NCBI GenBank assembly: GCA_944368215.1
Contig: CALVWX010000003.1
Span: 1 to 64,000, forward strand
DNA length: 64,000 bases
Source of the DNA: an uncultured Clostridia bacterium
GTDB lineage: Bacteria > Bacillota > Clostridia > Christensenellales > Borkfalkiaceae
Reading direction: 5' to 3'
Part shown: positions 1 to 8,514 of the stretch, piece by piece
How positions within the stretch are numbered: the first letter of the stretch is position 1
Layout: the number at the start of each line of letters is the position of its first letter
Notes under the pieces: generated by a model
Database searches by the model: none
What the model saw: the letters and a program-made list of their open reading frames with translations, nothing else
What the model was told of the DNA's origin: nothing
Position numbers and translations under genes: made by a program

Positions 1-93
1 GGACACAGCTTTTTCAAGGAGAACGCAAAGTGGTTTAATCTTTCGTTAGATTGGCTAAAATCGAGGGGCTTCGAGGTGAAAATTAGTGAGTAA
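1..93 (+). CDS. 3' end of a CDS, possibly an alpha/beta hydrolase
   Basis: An open frame runs from the window edge to TAA at 91-93. Only about 30 residues are visible, including GHSFFKEN and a helix ending SLDWLKSRGF. A G-H-S/G-F motif followed by a final helix with a W-L pair is common at the C-terminus of alpha/beta hydrolases, where the His is catalytic, but this is too short to assign firmly. It overlaps the next gene by 8 bp, so it is probably the upstream member of the galactose operon. Confidence 0.4.
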   Translation, partial: GHSFFKENAKWFNLSLDWLKSRGFEVKISE

Positions 94-919
94 AATATTT
101 TTTATTCCGGACGGCTTAGAAGAAAGCAAGGCTTTAAGCCGCACCACGCACTTATGTATAGCGGCGCACGAGGACGATATAGAGTTTATGGCATTTGCAC
201 CCATAGCAGAGTGCTTCCAAAAGCCAGATAAATGGTTTTGCGGAGTGGTGACTACGGACGGAGCGGGCAGTCCCAGAAACGGAATTTACGCCGATTATAC
301 GGACGAAGAAATGAAAGCTATCCGCATAGAGGAACAGAAAAAGGCGGCGCATATAGGCGGTTACGGCGCGCAGATACTTTTGGGGTATTCGTCAAAAGAA
401 GTAAAGGATAAAAATAACGATAGCGTAGTAAACGATTACGTTGAAATATTAAGGGCGACGAAGCCGAAATACGTTTATATCCATAACCTTGCCGACAAGC
501 ACGAAACGCACGTGGCAACGGCTGTAAAAGCGATAGCAGCGTTACGACAGTTGAGCTCAGAAGAACAACCCGAAAAGGTTTACGGATGCGAGGTGTGGAG
601 AAATTTAGATTGGTTGAATGACGACGAAAAGGTGTATTTGGATTGCAGTCAATATCAGAATTTGGGCAGAGCCTTGTCATCCGTGTTTGACAGTCAGATA
701 TCGGGCGGTAAGAGGTATGATTTAGCCGCAGAAGGAAGGCGACTTGCCAACGCAACATTTTCGGAAAGTCACGCCTGCGACACTTATACTGGACTTAATT
801 ATGCAATGGACTTAACGCCGCTTATAAAGGATAAGGCGCTTGATATAGCAGATTATGTTTGCGGATATATAGACAGGTTTAATCAAAACGTAAAGGAAAT
901 GATAGGCAGACTTAAATGA
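86..919 (+). CDS. PIG-L family deacetylase
   Basis: A 277-residue protein. It has an AHEDD motif near residue 27, the variant of the AHPDD signature whose His and Asp bind zinc in PIG-L/LmbE deacetylases. A later HNLADKHETH segment (about residues 134-143) supplies the second metal-binding histidines. Family members hydrolyse N-acetyl groups from sugars such as GlcNAc-linked substrates; the substrate here is unknown. The GTG start at 86 is preceded by GAGGTGA, and an in-frame stop at 77-79 rules out a longer form. It overlaps galT by 4 bp (ATGA), so it is translationally coupled to a Leloir operon. This suggests it prepares N-acetylated galacto-glycans or their sugars for that pathway (inference). 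Confidence 0.8.
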   Translation: MSKIFFIPDGLEESKALSRTTHLCIAAHEDDIEFMAFAPIAECFQKPDKWFCGVVTTDGAGSPRNGIYADYTDEEMKAIRIEEQKKAAHIGGYGAQILLGYSSKEVKDKNNDSVVNDYVEILRATKPKYVYIHNLADKHETHVATAVKAIAALRQLSSEEQPEKVYGCEVWRNLDWLNDDEKVYLDCSQYQNLGRALSSVFDSQISGGKRYDLAAEGRRLANATFSESHACDTYTGLNYAMDLTPLIKDKALDIADYVCGYIDRFNQNVKEMIGRLK

Positions 920-2280
920 CGGATATAAACGAAATCAAAAATTTAATAAAATATGCGAAAGAGCGTTTAGAGCTAAAAGAGCGGGATAGCGAATATAAGT
1001 CCAACCGCCTTTTAGAGATAATGCGGAGCGGTTTGGAAGGGACTGAGTTGGAGGACGCCGTGTACGGCGAACTTTCCTTATTGCCTTCCGAAATAGACGA
1101 ACGCTTTTCGGTTATTCTGAAAGAGAACGGTAGCAAGGCGGCAACGGAATGGCTGTATAATTACTGCGTTAGTAATAAGTACGTTAAAAAGGATGTATTA
1201 GACAAAAATCCGCGCTTTGATACTTCAAACGGACTTACAATAACAATTAACAAAGCTAAACCTGAATTCCGTGATCCAAAGAAAGCAAAGGCGGGAAACA
1301 GTGTGGACGGTGGTTTTGCCAAGTGCGTAATTTGTCGTGAGAATGAGGGGTTTGCACCGAGGAACAAGCGTAACTTGCGGACTGTTTCCATAACGCTCGG
1401 CGGTAAACCGTGGTTCTGGCAGTATTCGCCTTACGGGTATTTCCACGAACACGGAATCGCTGTAAACTGCGAGCATACGCCTATGCACATAGACAGGCAG
1501 ACTTTCGAAAATCTTATTGATTTTGTGGATAAATTTCCGCACTATTTTATAGGCTGTAATGCGCCGTTAGAGCGGATAGGCGGAAGCGTATTAGCCCATG
1601 ACCACTATCAGGGCGGCGGTGAGATATTGCCGTTACATAAAGCAAAAATCAGAACCAAAATCAAGGACAGAAAATATCCTTACGTTACGGTAGGCATTTT
1701 GGATTGGGCGGGTACGGTAATCCGTATAAAGAGCGATAAACGCAACGAGGTGGTTGACATAGCGGATAGACTTAGGGGAGCGTGGGTAAATTACAGTAAT
1801 CCCGAACTCGGCATAATTGCCACAGACGAAAACGGCGTTCACAACGCAATAAGTCCTACGGTGATAAAGACCGCTACGCACTACGAAATGAACGTGATAC
1901 TTCGTTCAAACATAACGAGCGAAAAGTATCCGGACGGAGTATTTCATGCTCATCCAGAATATCACGCCATAAAGAAAGAGAGCATAGGTTTAATCGAAGC
2001 ACAGGGATTGTTTATACTTCCGGGCAGATTGGAAGAACAGCTCTGTGAAATAGAAAAGATAATAAAAGACCAAAAGCCGTTGCTGACTGAATTAGACGAA
2101 TTCAAGCTCGTTTATAATGAAACACAAGCTTTATATAAAAGCGGAAAATACGCCGATATACATACGGCAATGCAGGAAGAGTTGGGAAGTATCTGTTATA
2201 GGATATTAGAAAACACTGCGGTGTTTAAAAATGAAGAAGATTTAATGCGGTTTCTTAAAACCGCAGGGTTCGAGGTATGA
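916..2280 (+). CDS. galT: Galactose-1-phosphate uridylyltransferase, class II
   Basis: A 454-residue enzyme exchanging galactose-1-phosphate with UDP-glucose to give UDP-galactose and glucose-1-phosphate. The central GGSVLAHDHYQGG segment (about residues 222-234) matches the SHDHFQGG signature of the Firmicutes-type class II GalT, which differs from the HPH motif of the E. coli class I enzyme. The length is slightly below the usual ~490. The start overlaps the upstream stop (ATGA at 916) and its own stop overlaps galK, so it is a coupled operon gene. Identification is firm at family level. Confidence 0.92.
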   Translation: MTDINEIKNLIKYAKERLELKERDSEYKSNRLLEIMRSGLEGTELEDAVYGELSLLPSEIDERFSVILKENGSKAATEWLYNYCVSNKYVKKDVLDKNPRFDTSNGLTITINKAKPEFRDPKKAKAGNSVDGGFAKCVICRENEGFAPRNKRNLRTVSITLGGKPWFWQYSPYGYFHEHGIAVNCEHTPMHIDRQTFENLIDFVDKFPHYFIGCNAPLERIGGSVLAHDHYQGGGEILPLHKAKIRTKIKDRKYPYVTVGILDWAGTVIRIKSDKRNEVVDIADRLRGAWVNYSNPELGIIATDENGVHNAISPTVIKTATHYEMNVILRSNITSEKYPDGVFHAHPEYHAIKKESIGLIEAQGLFILPGRLEEQLCEIEKIIKDQKPLLTELDEFKLVYNETQALYKSGKYADIHTAMQEELGSICYRILENTAVFKNEEDLMRFLKTAGFEV

Positions 2281-3392
2281 AAGAGTACGAATATAAAGTA
2301 AGCGCGGCAGGTAGGATAAACCTTATAGGTGAACACATAGACTACTGCGGCGGTAAGGTAATGCCTGCGGCGTTATCGCTTAAAAACACGGTTTACATAA
2401 GACCGAATGGTACAAACAAAATCAACCTGAGTTGGACGACTTTGCCCGACAAAGTAACGCTTGACATAGACAAACTTGAAAGTTATAAGGATTTGAAGTA
2501 CGGTAACTATCAGGCGGGCGCGGCGTTGATGTGGCAAAAAGCGGGACACAAGATAATAGGCTGCGATATGCTGCAGGACTGCACAGTGCCGTTCGGTAGC
2601 GGGCTTAGTAGTTCCGCAGCAATAGAGGTTAGTACGATAGCGGCATTGGCAACGCTTGTGGGCGAAACTTTGGATAAGGTAGATATAGCGTTTAAGGCGC
2701 AACAGGCGGAGCGCGAGTACGCGGGCGTAAACTGCGGAATAATGGACCAATACGCTTCGGCTTGCGGCAAAAAGGATAGCGTAATGCTGCTCGATTGCAA
2801 AACACTCGAATGCGAGTATCTTCCTTTAAGGCTCGGCGATTATTCGCTTGTTATCACAAACTGCAACAAGCCGCACAGTTTAATTGAAAGCAAGTATAAC
2901 GAGCGCAGGGAAGAAACGGATAAAGCTCTTAAAATCTTACAGCAGAAGATTAATATAAGCTGTCTTGCAGAATTGAGTGGTACTCAATACGAAGCGTATT
3001 ATTCGTCATTGCCGCAGACGTTAAGAAAGAGAGTAGAACATATTGTTTCGGAATGCGAGCGCGTAAGAATAGCAACGCTTGCATTAAAAGCGGGCAACAT
3101 GGAAATGCTCGGCGGACTATTGAACAGGTCGCACGCAAGTTTAAGAGATAATTACGAAGTAACAGGCAGAGAGCCTGATGCGCTTGTGGAAGCTGCTCAG
3201 AGTCAAAGTTGTTGCGTGGGTTCGAGACTTATAGGCGGCGGATTTGGCGGATGTACCATATCACTTGTTAAATCAAATTGTGTGGATGAGTTCAAGGAAT
3301 TTACATACAACACATATTTGAAAGCTACGGGCTACAAAGCCGAATTTTATGATACTGAAATTTCAGACGGTATAACCGTAACCAGACTTTAA
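2277..3392 (+). CDS. galK: Galactokinase
   Basis: A 371-residue GHMP kinase phosphorylating galactose at C1. Visible motifs are the N-terminal substrate signature around NLIGEHIDYCGG (residues 14-25), the ATP-binding VPFGSGLSSSAAIEV loop (about 101-115) and the C-terminal RLIGGGFGGCT motif. It lacks only a few residues of the common ~390 length. It starts within the galT stop (ATGA). A perfect 14-bp inverted repeat follows the stop before the next gene. Confidence 0.95.
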   Translation: MKEYEYKVSAAGRINLIGEHIDYCGGKVMPAALSLKNTVYIRPNGTNKINLSWTTLPDKVTLDIDKLESYKDLKYGNYQAGAALMWQKAGHKIIGCDMLQDCTVPFGSGLSSSAAIEVSTIAALATLVGETLDKVDIAFKAQQAEREYAGVNCGIMDQYASACGKKDSVMLLDCKTLECEYLPLRLGDYSLVITNCNKPHSLIESKYNERREETDKALKILQQKINISCLAELSGTQYEAYYSSLPQTLRKRVEHIVSECERVRIATLALKAGNMEMLGGLLNRSHASLRDNYEVTGREPDALVEAAQSQSCCVGSRLIGGGFGGCTISLVKSNCVDEFKEFTYNTYLKATGYKAEFYDTEISDGITVTRL

Positions 3393-3423
3393 ATACACAT
3401 TTTTCATTTTTTCTCCTACATAG

Positions 3424-3454
3424 AGTCTTGCGCGGAAAAATTCCGCGCAAGACT
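3424..3454. promoter_or_regulatory. Intercistronic perfect stem-loop between galK and the ROK kinase gene
   Basis: A perfect inverted repeat with 14-bp arms (3424-3437 and 3441-3454) separated by AAA. No T-run follows, so it is not a standard intrinsic terminator. It may stabilise the upstream mRNA or cause partial attenuation between galK and the downstream genes. Confidence 0.6.
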
Positions 3455-3486
3455 GAGTTGGCGGCAAAGAGTAAAGGCATTAAATT

Positions 3487-4425
3487 ATGAATAAATATCT
3501 GGGAATAGATATAGGCGGAATGACCGTCAAGGGAATTTTAACTGACGGAAACGGCAAGGTTTTTGACGAAGACAGCGTTCCTACGGACAGCGATAAAGGC
3601 GCTGAAGCAATGTGCGGTAATATCGCAAAGCTCATAGATAAGCTTATACTAAGCGTTGACAAAAAGGAAATAGGCGGTGCTGGCATAGGCTGTCCTGGAC
3701 TAATAGATAGCAAAAACGGTGTTGTCGTATTTGCAGGCAATCTAAACTTGAAAAACTTCCAGCTCGCTGAAGAAATAGAAAAGCGTTGCAGACTAAAAGT
3801 TAAACTCACGAACGATGCTAATGCTGCGGCATTGGGCGAAGCCCGGTTCGGCGCGGGAAGTGAGTATGCGAATAGCATTTTAATTACTCTCGGAACCGGT
3901 GTAGGCGGCGGAATAATTATAAACGGTAAACTGTTTGAGGGCGGCAAGTCCGCAGGTACGGAAATAGGGCATACAGTAATAGTTGAGAACGGTTTGAAAT
4001 GTACGTGTGGAAGACGCGGATGTTTCGAACGGTACGCTTCTGCCAGAGCTTTAATTGAACAGACAAAAGAGGCAATGGAAGGCAACCGCAACAGCGAAAT
4101 GTGGAAAGGATACGACTTGAATACAGTTACGGGCAAAACACCTTTTGCATACTATGACAGAGATTTGACGGCAAAGCTCGTCGTAGATAAATACATAAGC
4201 CATCTGGCTTGCGGGATATTGAATATGATAAACGTGTTCCGTCCGGAAGTAGTAATGCTCGGCGGCGGTGTAAGCGAGCAGGGCGAAGCTTTGACAAAGC
4301 CGTTACAGAAGATAATAGACGCGGAGCTTTTCGGCGGTACGGACTATGCGCCCGTAAAGATAGTAAAAGCACAGCTTGGCAGCCGTGCGGGAGCCTTCGG
4401 CGCAGCAGCGCTGTTTATGGAGTAA
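3487..4425 (+). CDS. ROK family sugar kinase (glucokinase-like)
   Basis: A 312-residue ROK protein. It shows an N-terminal ATPase loop YLGIDIGGMTVKG, the active-site segment LTNDANAAALGEA (about residues 108-120), TLGTGVGGG, and the zinc-binding ROK signature CTCGRRGCFE near residues 178-187. There is no N-terminal helix-turn-helix, so it is a kinase and not a repressor. Placed between galK and galE, it most likely phosphorylates the glucose released from beta-galactosides; N-acetylated hexoses are possible given the neighbouring deacetylase. The start is ATG, with a weak ribosome site. Confidence 0.88.
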   Translation: MNKYLGIDIGGMTVKGILTDGNGKVFDEDSVPTDSDKGAEAMCGNIAKLIDKLILSVDKKEIGGAGIGCPGLIDSKNGVVVFAGNLNLKNFQLAEEIEKRCRLKVKLTNDANAAALGEARFGAGSEYANSILITLGTGVGGGIIINGKLFEGGKSAGTEIGHTVIVENGLKCTCGRRGCFERYASARALIEQTKEAMEGNRNSEMWKGYDLNTVTGKTPFAYYDRDLTAKLVVDKYISHLACGILNMINVFRPEVVMLGGGVSEQGEALTKPLQKIIDAELFGGTDYAPVKIVKAQLGSRAGAFGAAALFME

Positions 4426-4438
4426 AGGAGATTTTTAT

Positions 4439-5446
4439 ATGAAAATATTAGTAACGGGCGGAGCGGGTTATATAGGTTCGCATACGGTAGCTGAGCTTGC
4501 CGCAGACGGCTATGACGTTGCAATTTTAGATAACCTTTCTACGTCTTGCGAAGAAAGCGTTGTACGTTTGAGAAAGATAACAGGTAAGGATATTCCGTTA
4601 TATAAAGTTGACATACGCGATAAAGAAAACGTGCGTAAAGTATTACGGGATGAAAAGGTAGACGCTATTATTCATTTTGCGGCGTATTCGTTAGTCGGCG
4701 AAAGTATGGTTGATCCACTTAAATATTACGAAAATAATTTATACGGCACTAAACAGCTTTTGGAAGCAATGGTGGAAGAAAAGGTAGATAAAATTGTGTT
4801 TTCTTCCACGGCGGCAACATACGGCGAACCGAAAAGCATTCCTATTCTCGAAACAGACGAAACCAACCCCACGAACACCTATGGCGAAACAAAGCTGTCT
4901 ATGGAAAAAATGTTCAAGTGGACGGCAAACGCTCACGGACTGCGTTTTGTTTCCCTTCGTTATTTTAATGCTTGCGGCGCGCACGAAAGCGGACTTATAG
5001 GCGAAGCGCACAATCCCGAAACTCATTTAATACCTATAATTTTGCAAGCGGCGGCGGGCGTAAGGGAAAGCATAAGCGTTTACGGCACGGATTATTCCAC
5101 GCGCGACGGCACTTGCGTGAGAGATTATATTCACGTTTACGACCTTGCCAAAGCTCACGTAGCCGCGCTCAAATATCTTTTGAACGGCGGCAAGAGCGAC
5201 ATTTTCAATTTAGGAACCGAAACGGGTACTACGGTAAAAGAAGTTATTGACGCGGCAAAAAAGATTACGGGCAAGGAAATTAAAGTAATTTACGGCGAAC
5301 GCAGAGCGGGCGATCCCGCAGTGCTTACGGCGTCTAATAAAAAGGCGAGAGAAATTCTTGGGTGGAAGCCCAAAAAGACAATGGACGACATTATTTCGTC
5401 CGCTTGGAAATGGCACAGCGAAAATCCGAATGGGTATAATAAATGA
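4439..5446 (+). CDS. galE: UDP-glucose 4-epimerase
   Basis: A 335-residue short-chain dehydrogenase fold enzyme interconverting UDP-galactose and UDP-glucose. It begins MKILVTGGAGYIGSH, the NAD-binding GxxGxxG motif, and has the SSTAATYGEP strand with the catalytic Ser/Thr and a YGETK catalytic Tyr-Lys. The ATG at 4439 is chosen because AAAGGAG lies 8-9 bases upstream and the Rossmann motif starts immediately. A longer in-frame reading from 4376 would add unrelated residues. It overlaps galM by 4 bp. Confidence 0.95.
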   Translation: MKILVTGGAGYIGSHTVAELAADGYDVAILDNLSTSCEESVVRLRKITGKDIPLYKVDIRDKENVRKVLRDEKVDAIIHFAAYSLVGESMVDPLKYYENNLYGTKQLLEAMVEEKVDKIVFSSTAATYGEPKSIPILETDETNPTNTYGETKLSMEKMFKWTANAHGLRFVSLRYFNACGAHESGLIGEAHNPETHLIPIILQAAAGVRESISVYGTDYSTRDGTCVRDYIHVYDLAKAHVAALKYLLNGGKSDIFNLGTETGTTVKEVIDAAKKITGKEIKVIYGERRAGDPAVLTASNKKAREILGWKPKKTMDDIISSAWKWHSENPNGYNK

Positions 5447-6423
5447 AAAAACTTTATGACAAGATAGACGGAAAAGAAGTCTATTCATACACGATAAAGA
5501 GCGGCAATATCGAAGTTGATATTTGCGAAGTCGGCGCGAGAATAAATGCATTGAGAATAAACGGCGTTGATATAGTTCTCGGTTTTAATTCGGTAGAAGA
5601 TTACATAAAAAGCGGATGCTACGCGGGTGCTACGATAGGCAGGGTTGCCAATCGAATTGCAAAGGGCAGATTTACACTGAACGGCAAGGAATATCAGCTC
5701 AACGTTAACAACGGCGAAAATCATCTGCACGGAGGAAAAGAAGGCTTTGATAAAAAACTGTTTACGGTTTTAGAGCAGACGGACAGTTCCGTAATAATGG
5801 AATACGTAAGTGCGGACGGCGAGGAAAACTATCCGGGGAATTTGAAGTTTACGGTAAAGTTCACGGTTGAAAATAACGCGCTTTTAATGGAGTACACTGC
5901 GGTAAGCGATAAAGATACTTTGTGGTGTCCGACAAATCATACATATTTTAATTTAGACGGCGAAAGTATGGGTAGTTGTTTGAACAACATATTGCAGATA
6001 AACGCCGATAAATATACTCCTGTGGACAGCGGACTAATTCCTACGGGCGAAAAAATAGCTGTTAAAAGTACGCCGTTCAATTTTACAAAATTAAAGAGAA
6101 TAGGCGAGAACATAGAAAGTGAAGAACTAAAAATGACGCTCGGCTACGACCATAATTATATCTTGGCAAGCGACCACGCCGCTCACGCCGAAAGCGAAAT
6201 AACGGGTATAAAAATGGACGTTTTTACGGATATGCCTTGCTTGCAATTCTATTCGGGCGGGCAGCTTAACGGAGTTAAAGGCAAGAGCGACGATCAATAT
6301 GCAGGCTTTTGTTTAGAACCGCAGTATTGTCCGAACGCCATAAATATGCAAGACTTTGAAAAGCCGATTTTAAAAAAAGGTAAAATGAAAAAGTATCAGA
6401 TTAAATACAGTTTTAACTCTTAA
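5443..6423 (+). CDS. galM: Aldose 1-epimerase (mutarotase)
   Basis: A 326-residue beta-sandwich epimerase converting beta- to alpha-galactose for GalK. The GRVANRIAKGRF and NHLHGGKEGFDK segments and NHTYFNLDG (the His that acts in catalysis, about residue 166) are typical. CLEPQYCPNAIN near the C-terminus carries the catalytic Glu. It is the last gene of the coupled Leloir operon, starting inside the galE stop. Confidence 0.92.
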   Translation: MKKLYDKIDGKEVYSYTIKSGNIEVDICEVGARINALRINGVDIVLGFNSVEDYIKSGCYAGATIGRVANRIAKGRFTLNGKEYQLNVNNGENHLHGGKEGFDKKLFTVLEQTDSSVIMEYVSADGEENYPGNLKFTVKFTVENNALLMEYTAVSDKDTLWCPTNHTYFNLDGESMGSCLNNILQINADKYTPVDSGLIPTGEKIAVKSTPFNFTKLKRIGENIESEELKMTLGYDHNYILASDHAAHAESEITGIKMDVFTDMPCLQFYSGGQLNGVKGKSDDQYAGFCLEPQYCPNAINMQDFEKPILKKGKMKKYQIKYSFNS

Positions 6424-6440
6424 TAAGGGGGTTATTTACT

Positions 6441-6650
6441 ATGGAAGTACCAAAAAGCACAGAAGCAAATGTAAATAGTTCAGAAAAAAGTCATATCCGT
6501 TGTCCGAAGTGTGATACGAAAATGTTTCAAGCTGTAGCGGTTGTTGATATGATATATAAATGCAAACAATGCTACCGTCGGTATTTGATAAACGTGCAAG
6601 ACGGTAGTGTTTCCATTAAATTACTAAATAAGCCCAAAGGCGATGATTAA
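6441..6650 (+). CDS. Small zinc-ribbon protein
   Basis: A 69-residue protein with two CPKC/CKQC knuckles 24 residues apart (positions about 21-24 and 45-48) that would form a zinc ribbon. An AAGGGGG ribosome site lies upstream of ATG 6441. It sits 17 bp after galM and directly before a terminator, so it ends the galactose transcription unit. Function is unknown; it has no catalytic features. A different Cys-rich small protein occurs in the second element at 49751-49936. Confidence 0.6.
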   Translation: MEVPKSTEANVNSSEKSHIRCPKCDTKMFQAVAVVDMIYKCKQCYRRYLINVQDGSVSIKLLNKPKGDD

Positions 6651-6678
6651 GAAGCACCGATGTGGTGTTTCTTTTTTT
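6651..6678 (+). terminator. Intrinsic terminator after the galactose operon
   Basis: An eight-base stem (GAAGCACC with GGTGTTTC, one G-T wobble) with a short loop is followed by seven T residues. It closes the operon that runs from the window start. Confidence 0.8.
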
Positions 6679-7064
6679 ACATTAAAACTGAATTATAGGT
6701 ATAAAGTGTCAAAATACGCAATCATAAATTTTATATAATGTGCATAAGCACAGCGAGAGCGTGTGGACTGACATAATCATAAGCCTTGAAAGATGGGATA
6801 GGGATTATGCGCCTATGATAAAAGTAATGAAGTACAATAACTAAATATTTTTTAACTGCAATAGAAATTAAAAACGGAATTTAAAACGAGCGCGTTTGAG
6901 CAGGACTAAACTTTTAACGGGGTTTATTCCTATGCTCAAGCGTTTTTTATTTTTTGCCACCCGTAACGGTTTAGTCGCCGTTATCGGTGGCTTTTTTCAT
7001 TGAAGGCGAAATCCGCCGATAGCGATTTTTCAAAAACAAAAATCAAAATCGGAGGGTTTCACTC
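6679..7064. other. Non-coding region before the transfer operon; possible gene remnant and candidate oriT region
   Basis: No full gene is visible. A GTG-initiated 34-codon frame at 6740-6844 has a protein-like composition (ending DRDYAPMIKVMKYNN) but no ribosome site, so it is probably a fragment. A TATAAT box at 6734-6739 has only a poor -35. The 3' part holds two terminator-like hairpins, listed separately. Lying upstream of the relaxosome genes, this is one place where oriT could be, but I see no recognisable nic site. Confidence 0.4.
6893..6997 (+). promoter_or_regulatory. Two tandem terminator-like hairpins with complementary loops upstream of the transfer genes
   Basis: Hairpin 1 pairs 6893-6901 with 6934-6942 (9 bp, one wobble) and is followed by a T-rich run to 6955. 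Hairpin 2 pairs GCCACC 6956-6961 with GGTGGC 6986-6991, with further inner pairing, and is followed by T6. The loop of hairpin 1 contains GACTAAAC (6904-6911), which is exactly complementary to GTTTAGTC (6969-6976) inside hairpin 2. The layout suggests an attenuator or kissing-loop leader controlling entry into the transfer operon. Confidence 0.5.
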
Positions 7065-7490
7065 ATGGCAAAGATTTATTTCATTAACGCACAAGGTAAA
7101 AAGGTAATGGTCGAGGTTTCTGAAGAAATTGCAAAGCAATATCGCGAGAGCTTACGGGAAGAATGGCGCAACGACGCATACGAAAAGTATTACTCAAAGT
7201 CGCTTGAAGGAATTATAGAAGCAGGGCGAGACTTCGAGGACGATAAAACGGACACGGAAGAAGTGTTCGACTTGCAAGAAAAGAAAAGGGAACGGGCTGC
7301 ATTGATAGATAAACTGAATGCTGCCTTGCCGTATTTAACGGATTTACAGCGGCAGACAATACATAAACTCTTTGTACTGAATATGTCGCAGGCCGAAATC
7401 GCTAAAGAAGAAGGCGTATTACGTTGCACAATAAAAGAACGTGTAGACGGCATTTTCGTTAAGCTGAAAAAACTGATAGAAAAAAAATAA
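7065..7490 (+). CDS. Sigma-70 region 4-like regulator of the ICE
   Basis: A 141-residue protein whose C-terminal half (about residues 85-140) forms a sigma-70 region 4-type helix-turn-helix: LTDLQRQTIHKLF, then MSQAEIAKEEGV, then a recognition helix. The N-terminal half is charged and variable, as in the small sigma-like ORFs of Tn916/Tn1549-type elements. A GGAGGG ribosome site precedes ATG 7065. As first gene after the double-hairpin leader it probably regulates transfer functions. A homologue lies in the second element (49253-49747). Confidence 0.75.
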   Translation: MAKIYFINAQGKKVMVEVSEEIAKQYRESLREEWRNDAYEKYYSKSLEGIIEAGRDFEDDKTDTEEVFDLQEKKRERAALIDKLNAALPYLTDLQRQTIHKLFVLNMSQAEIAKEEGVLRCTIKERVDGIFVKLKKLIEKK

Positions 7491-7579
7491 AAATATTTTC
7501 AGAAAAACACCCCAACAAACTACCGATTTTTCTCTAATAAGTGAAGGGACTTTTATATTTCCCCGACGAGGAGGGTTGA

Positions 7580-7978
7580 ATGGAGTACATAAATGCGATT
7601 ATCGGGGAAACAGAGATGTTTGTGCCTACCAACGATAGACTCGGCGAATTGCTGTTTACCGCTAACAGGCGCGTTAATTACCACAAGTATATTGCCAAAA
7701 TGCGCAAAGCATATCAGGGCAAGATCGAGAGTAGGGCTATCGTTATGGATTCGGACTTCTTTTACGCGCTTGAAGATGTAATGGAAGAAAAGGGGTATGA
7801 CAGCGTAGTGCATCATCAATTTGAAAAAAGTACCGTCGAGCAAAGCAAAGTTTTGTACGCGCTATTCCGCGAAGATAAAACGATGCGCTATCTCATTTTC
7901 GTTTGCGGCTATGAGCAAGAACAAATACAAAACATAATCCGCAGCTTTTTTGAATCGTTAAAAAAAATTATTTTTTGA
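7580..7978 (+). CDS. Hypothetical protein upstream of the relaxosome genes
   Basis: A 132-residue soluble protein with mixed alpha/beta composition and no motif I recognise. The central stretch ESRAIVMDSDFFYALEDVM and the C-terminal helix (FFESLKKIIF) give no family hint. A strong GGAGGG site precedes ATG 7580. The stop lies 8 bp before the ATG of the next gene, so it belongs to the transfer operon. A role in regulation or in the relaxosome is possible by position only. Confidence 0.65.
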   Translation: MEYINAIIGETEMFVPTNDRLGELLFTANRRVNYHKYIAKMRKAYQGKIESRAIVMDSDFFYALEDVMEEKGYDSVVHHQFEKSTVEQSKVLYALFREDKTMRYLIFVCGYEQEQIQNIIRSFFESLKKIIF

Positions 7979-7986
7979 GGTGTTAT

Positions 7987-8508
7987 ATGAAACAGTTTGA
8001 AACCAAGTTGACCGTAAGGATTTATGACACGAAGCTCATCGAGAGCCTGAACACGATTTTTAAGTTGAACAAAAATCGCTATCAAACGAAAAATCAGCTG
8101 ATTGTCGAACTCTTGGAACGCGGCATCAAAGACAAGATGAAAGACTTTCCCACACCGCCCGATTCGCCCGCAGGTGCAAGCGCAATCCCGCCCGTCTTTA
8201 TCAAAAAAGACGACACGGCGGCAATGCTCAAGCAGCTCAAAGAAATGCTTTCGGATATGCACTCATACAACAAACAGCATATCGAGGGGCTGTTGGCGCA
8301 TCTGAAAATGTCCGAAAAAATGTCGGCGTGTATCTACAACATTCTTTTGGCGATTGCGACGGACGAGCCTGTAACGAAAATGCAAGTCGAAATCGGCTAT
8401 ATGGACGACGTGCCGAAGCGGTTTATCGAGTTTCTAAACGAATTGCTTTCGGCGGTATTCGACGATGACGACGGCGATTCGGAAGATATACCGAATGTAG
8501 TGAACTGA
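7987..8508 (+). CDS. Probable relaxosome accessory protein
   Basis: A 173-residue protein. The N-terminal 45 residues (LTVRIYDTKLIESLNTIF, then a helix, then NQLIVELLERGIKDKM) resemble a ribbon-helix-helix DNA-binding fold: one basic strand followed by two helices. A proline-rich linker, a helical middle and a very acidic tail follow. The ATG at 7987 is preferred over an in-frame TTG at 7975 because GAGGTG lies 5 bases before it. Its position just before the relaxase fits a MobC/nicking-accessory role, but this is inferred. Confidence 0.6.
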   Translation: MKQFETKLTVRIYDTKLIESLNTIFKLNKNRYQTKNQLIVELLERGIKDKMKDFPTPPDSPAGASAIPPVFIKKDDTAAMLKQLKEMLSDMHSYNKQHIEGLLAHLKMSEKMSACIYNILLAIATDEPVTKMQVEIGYMDDVPKRFIEFLNELLSAVFDDDDGDSEDIPNVVN

Positions 8509-8514
8509 TAACCT

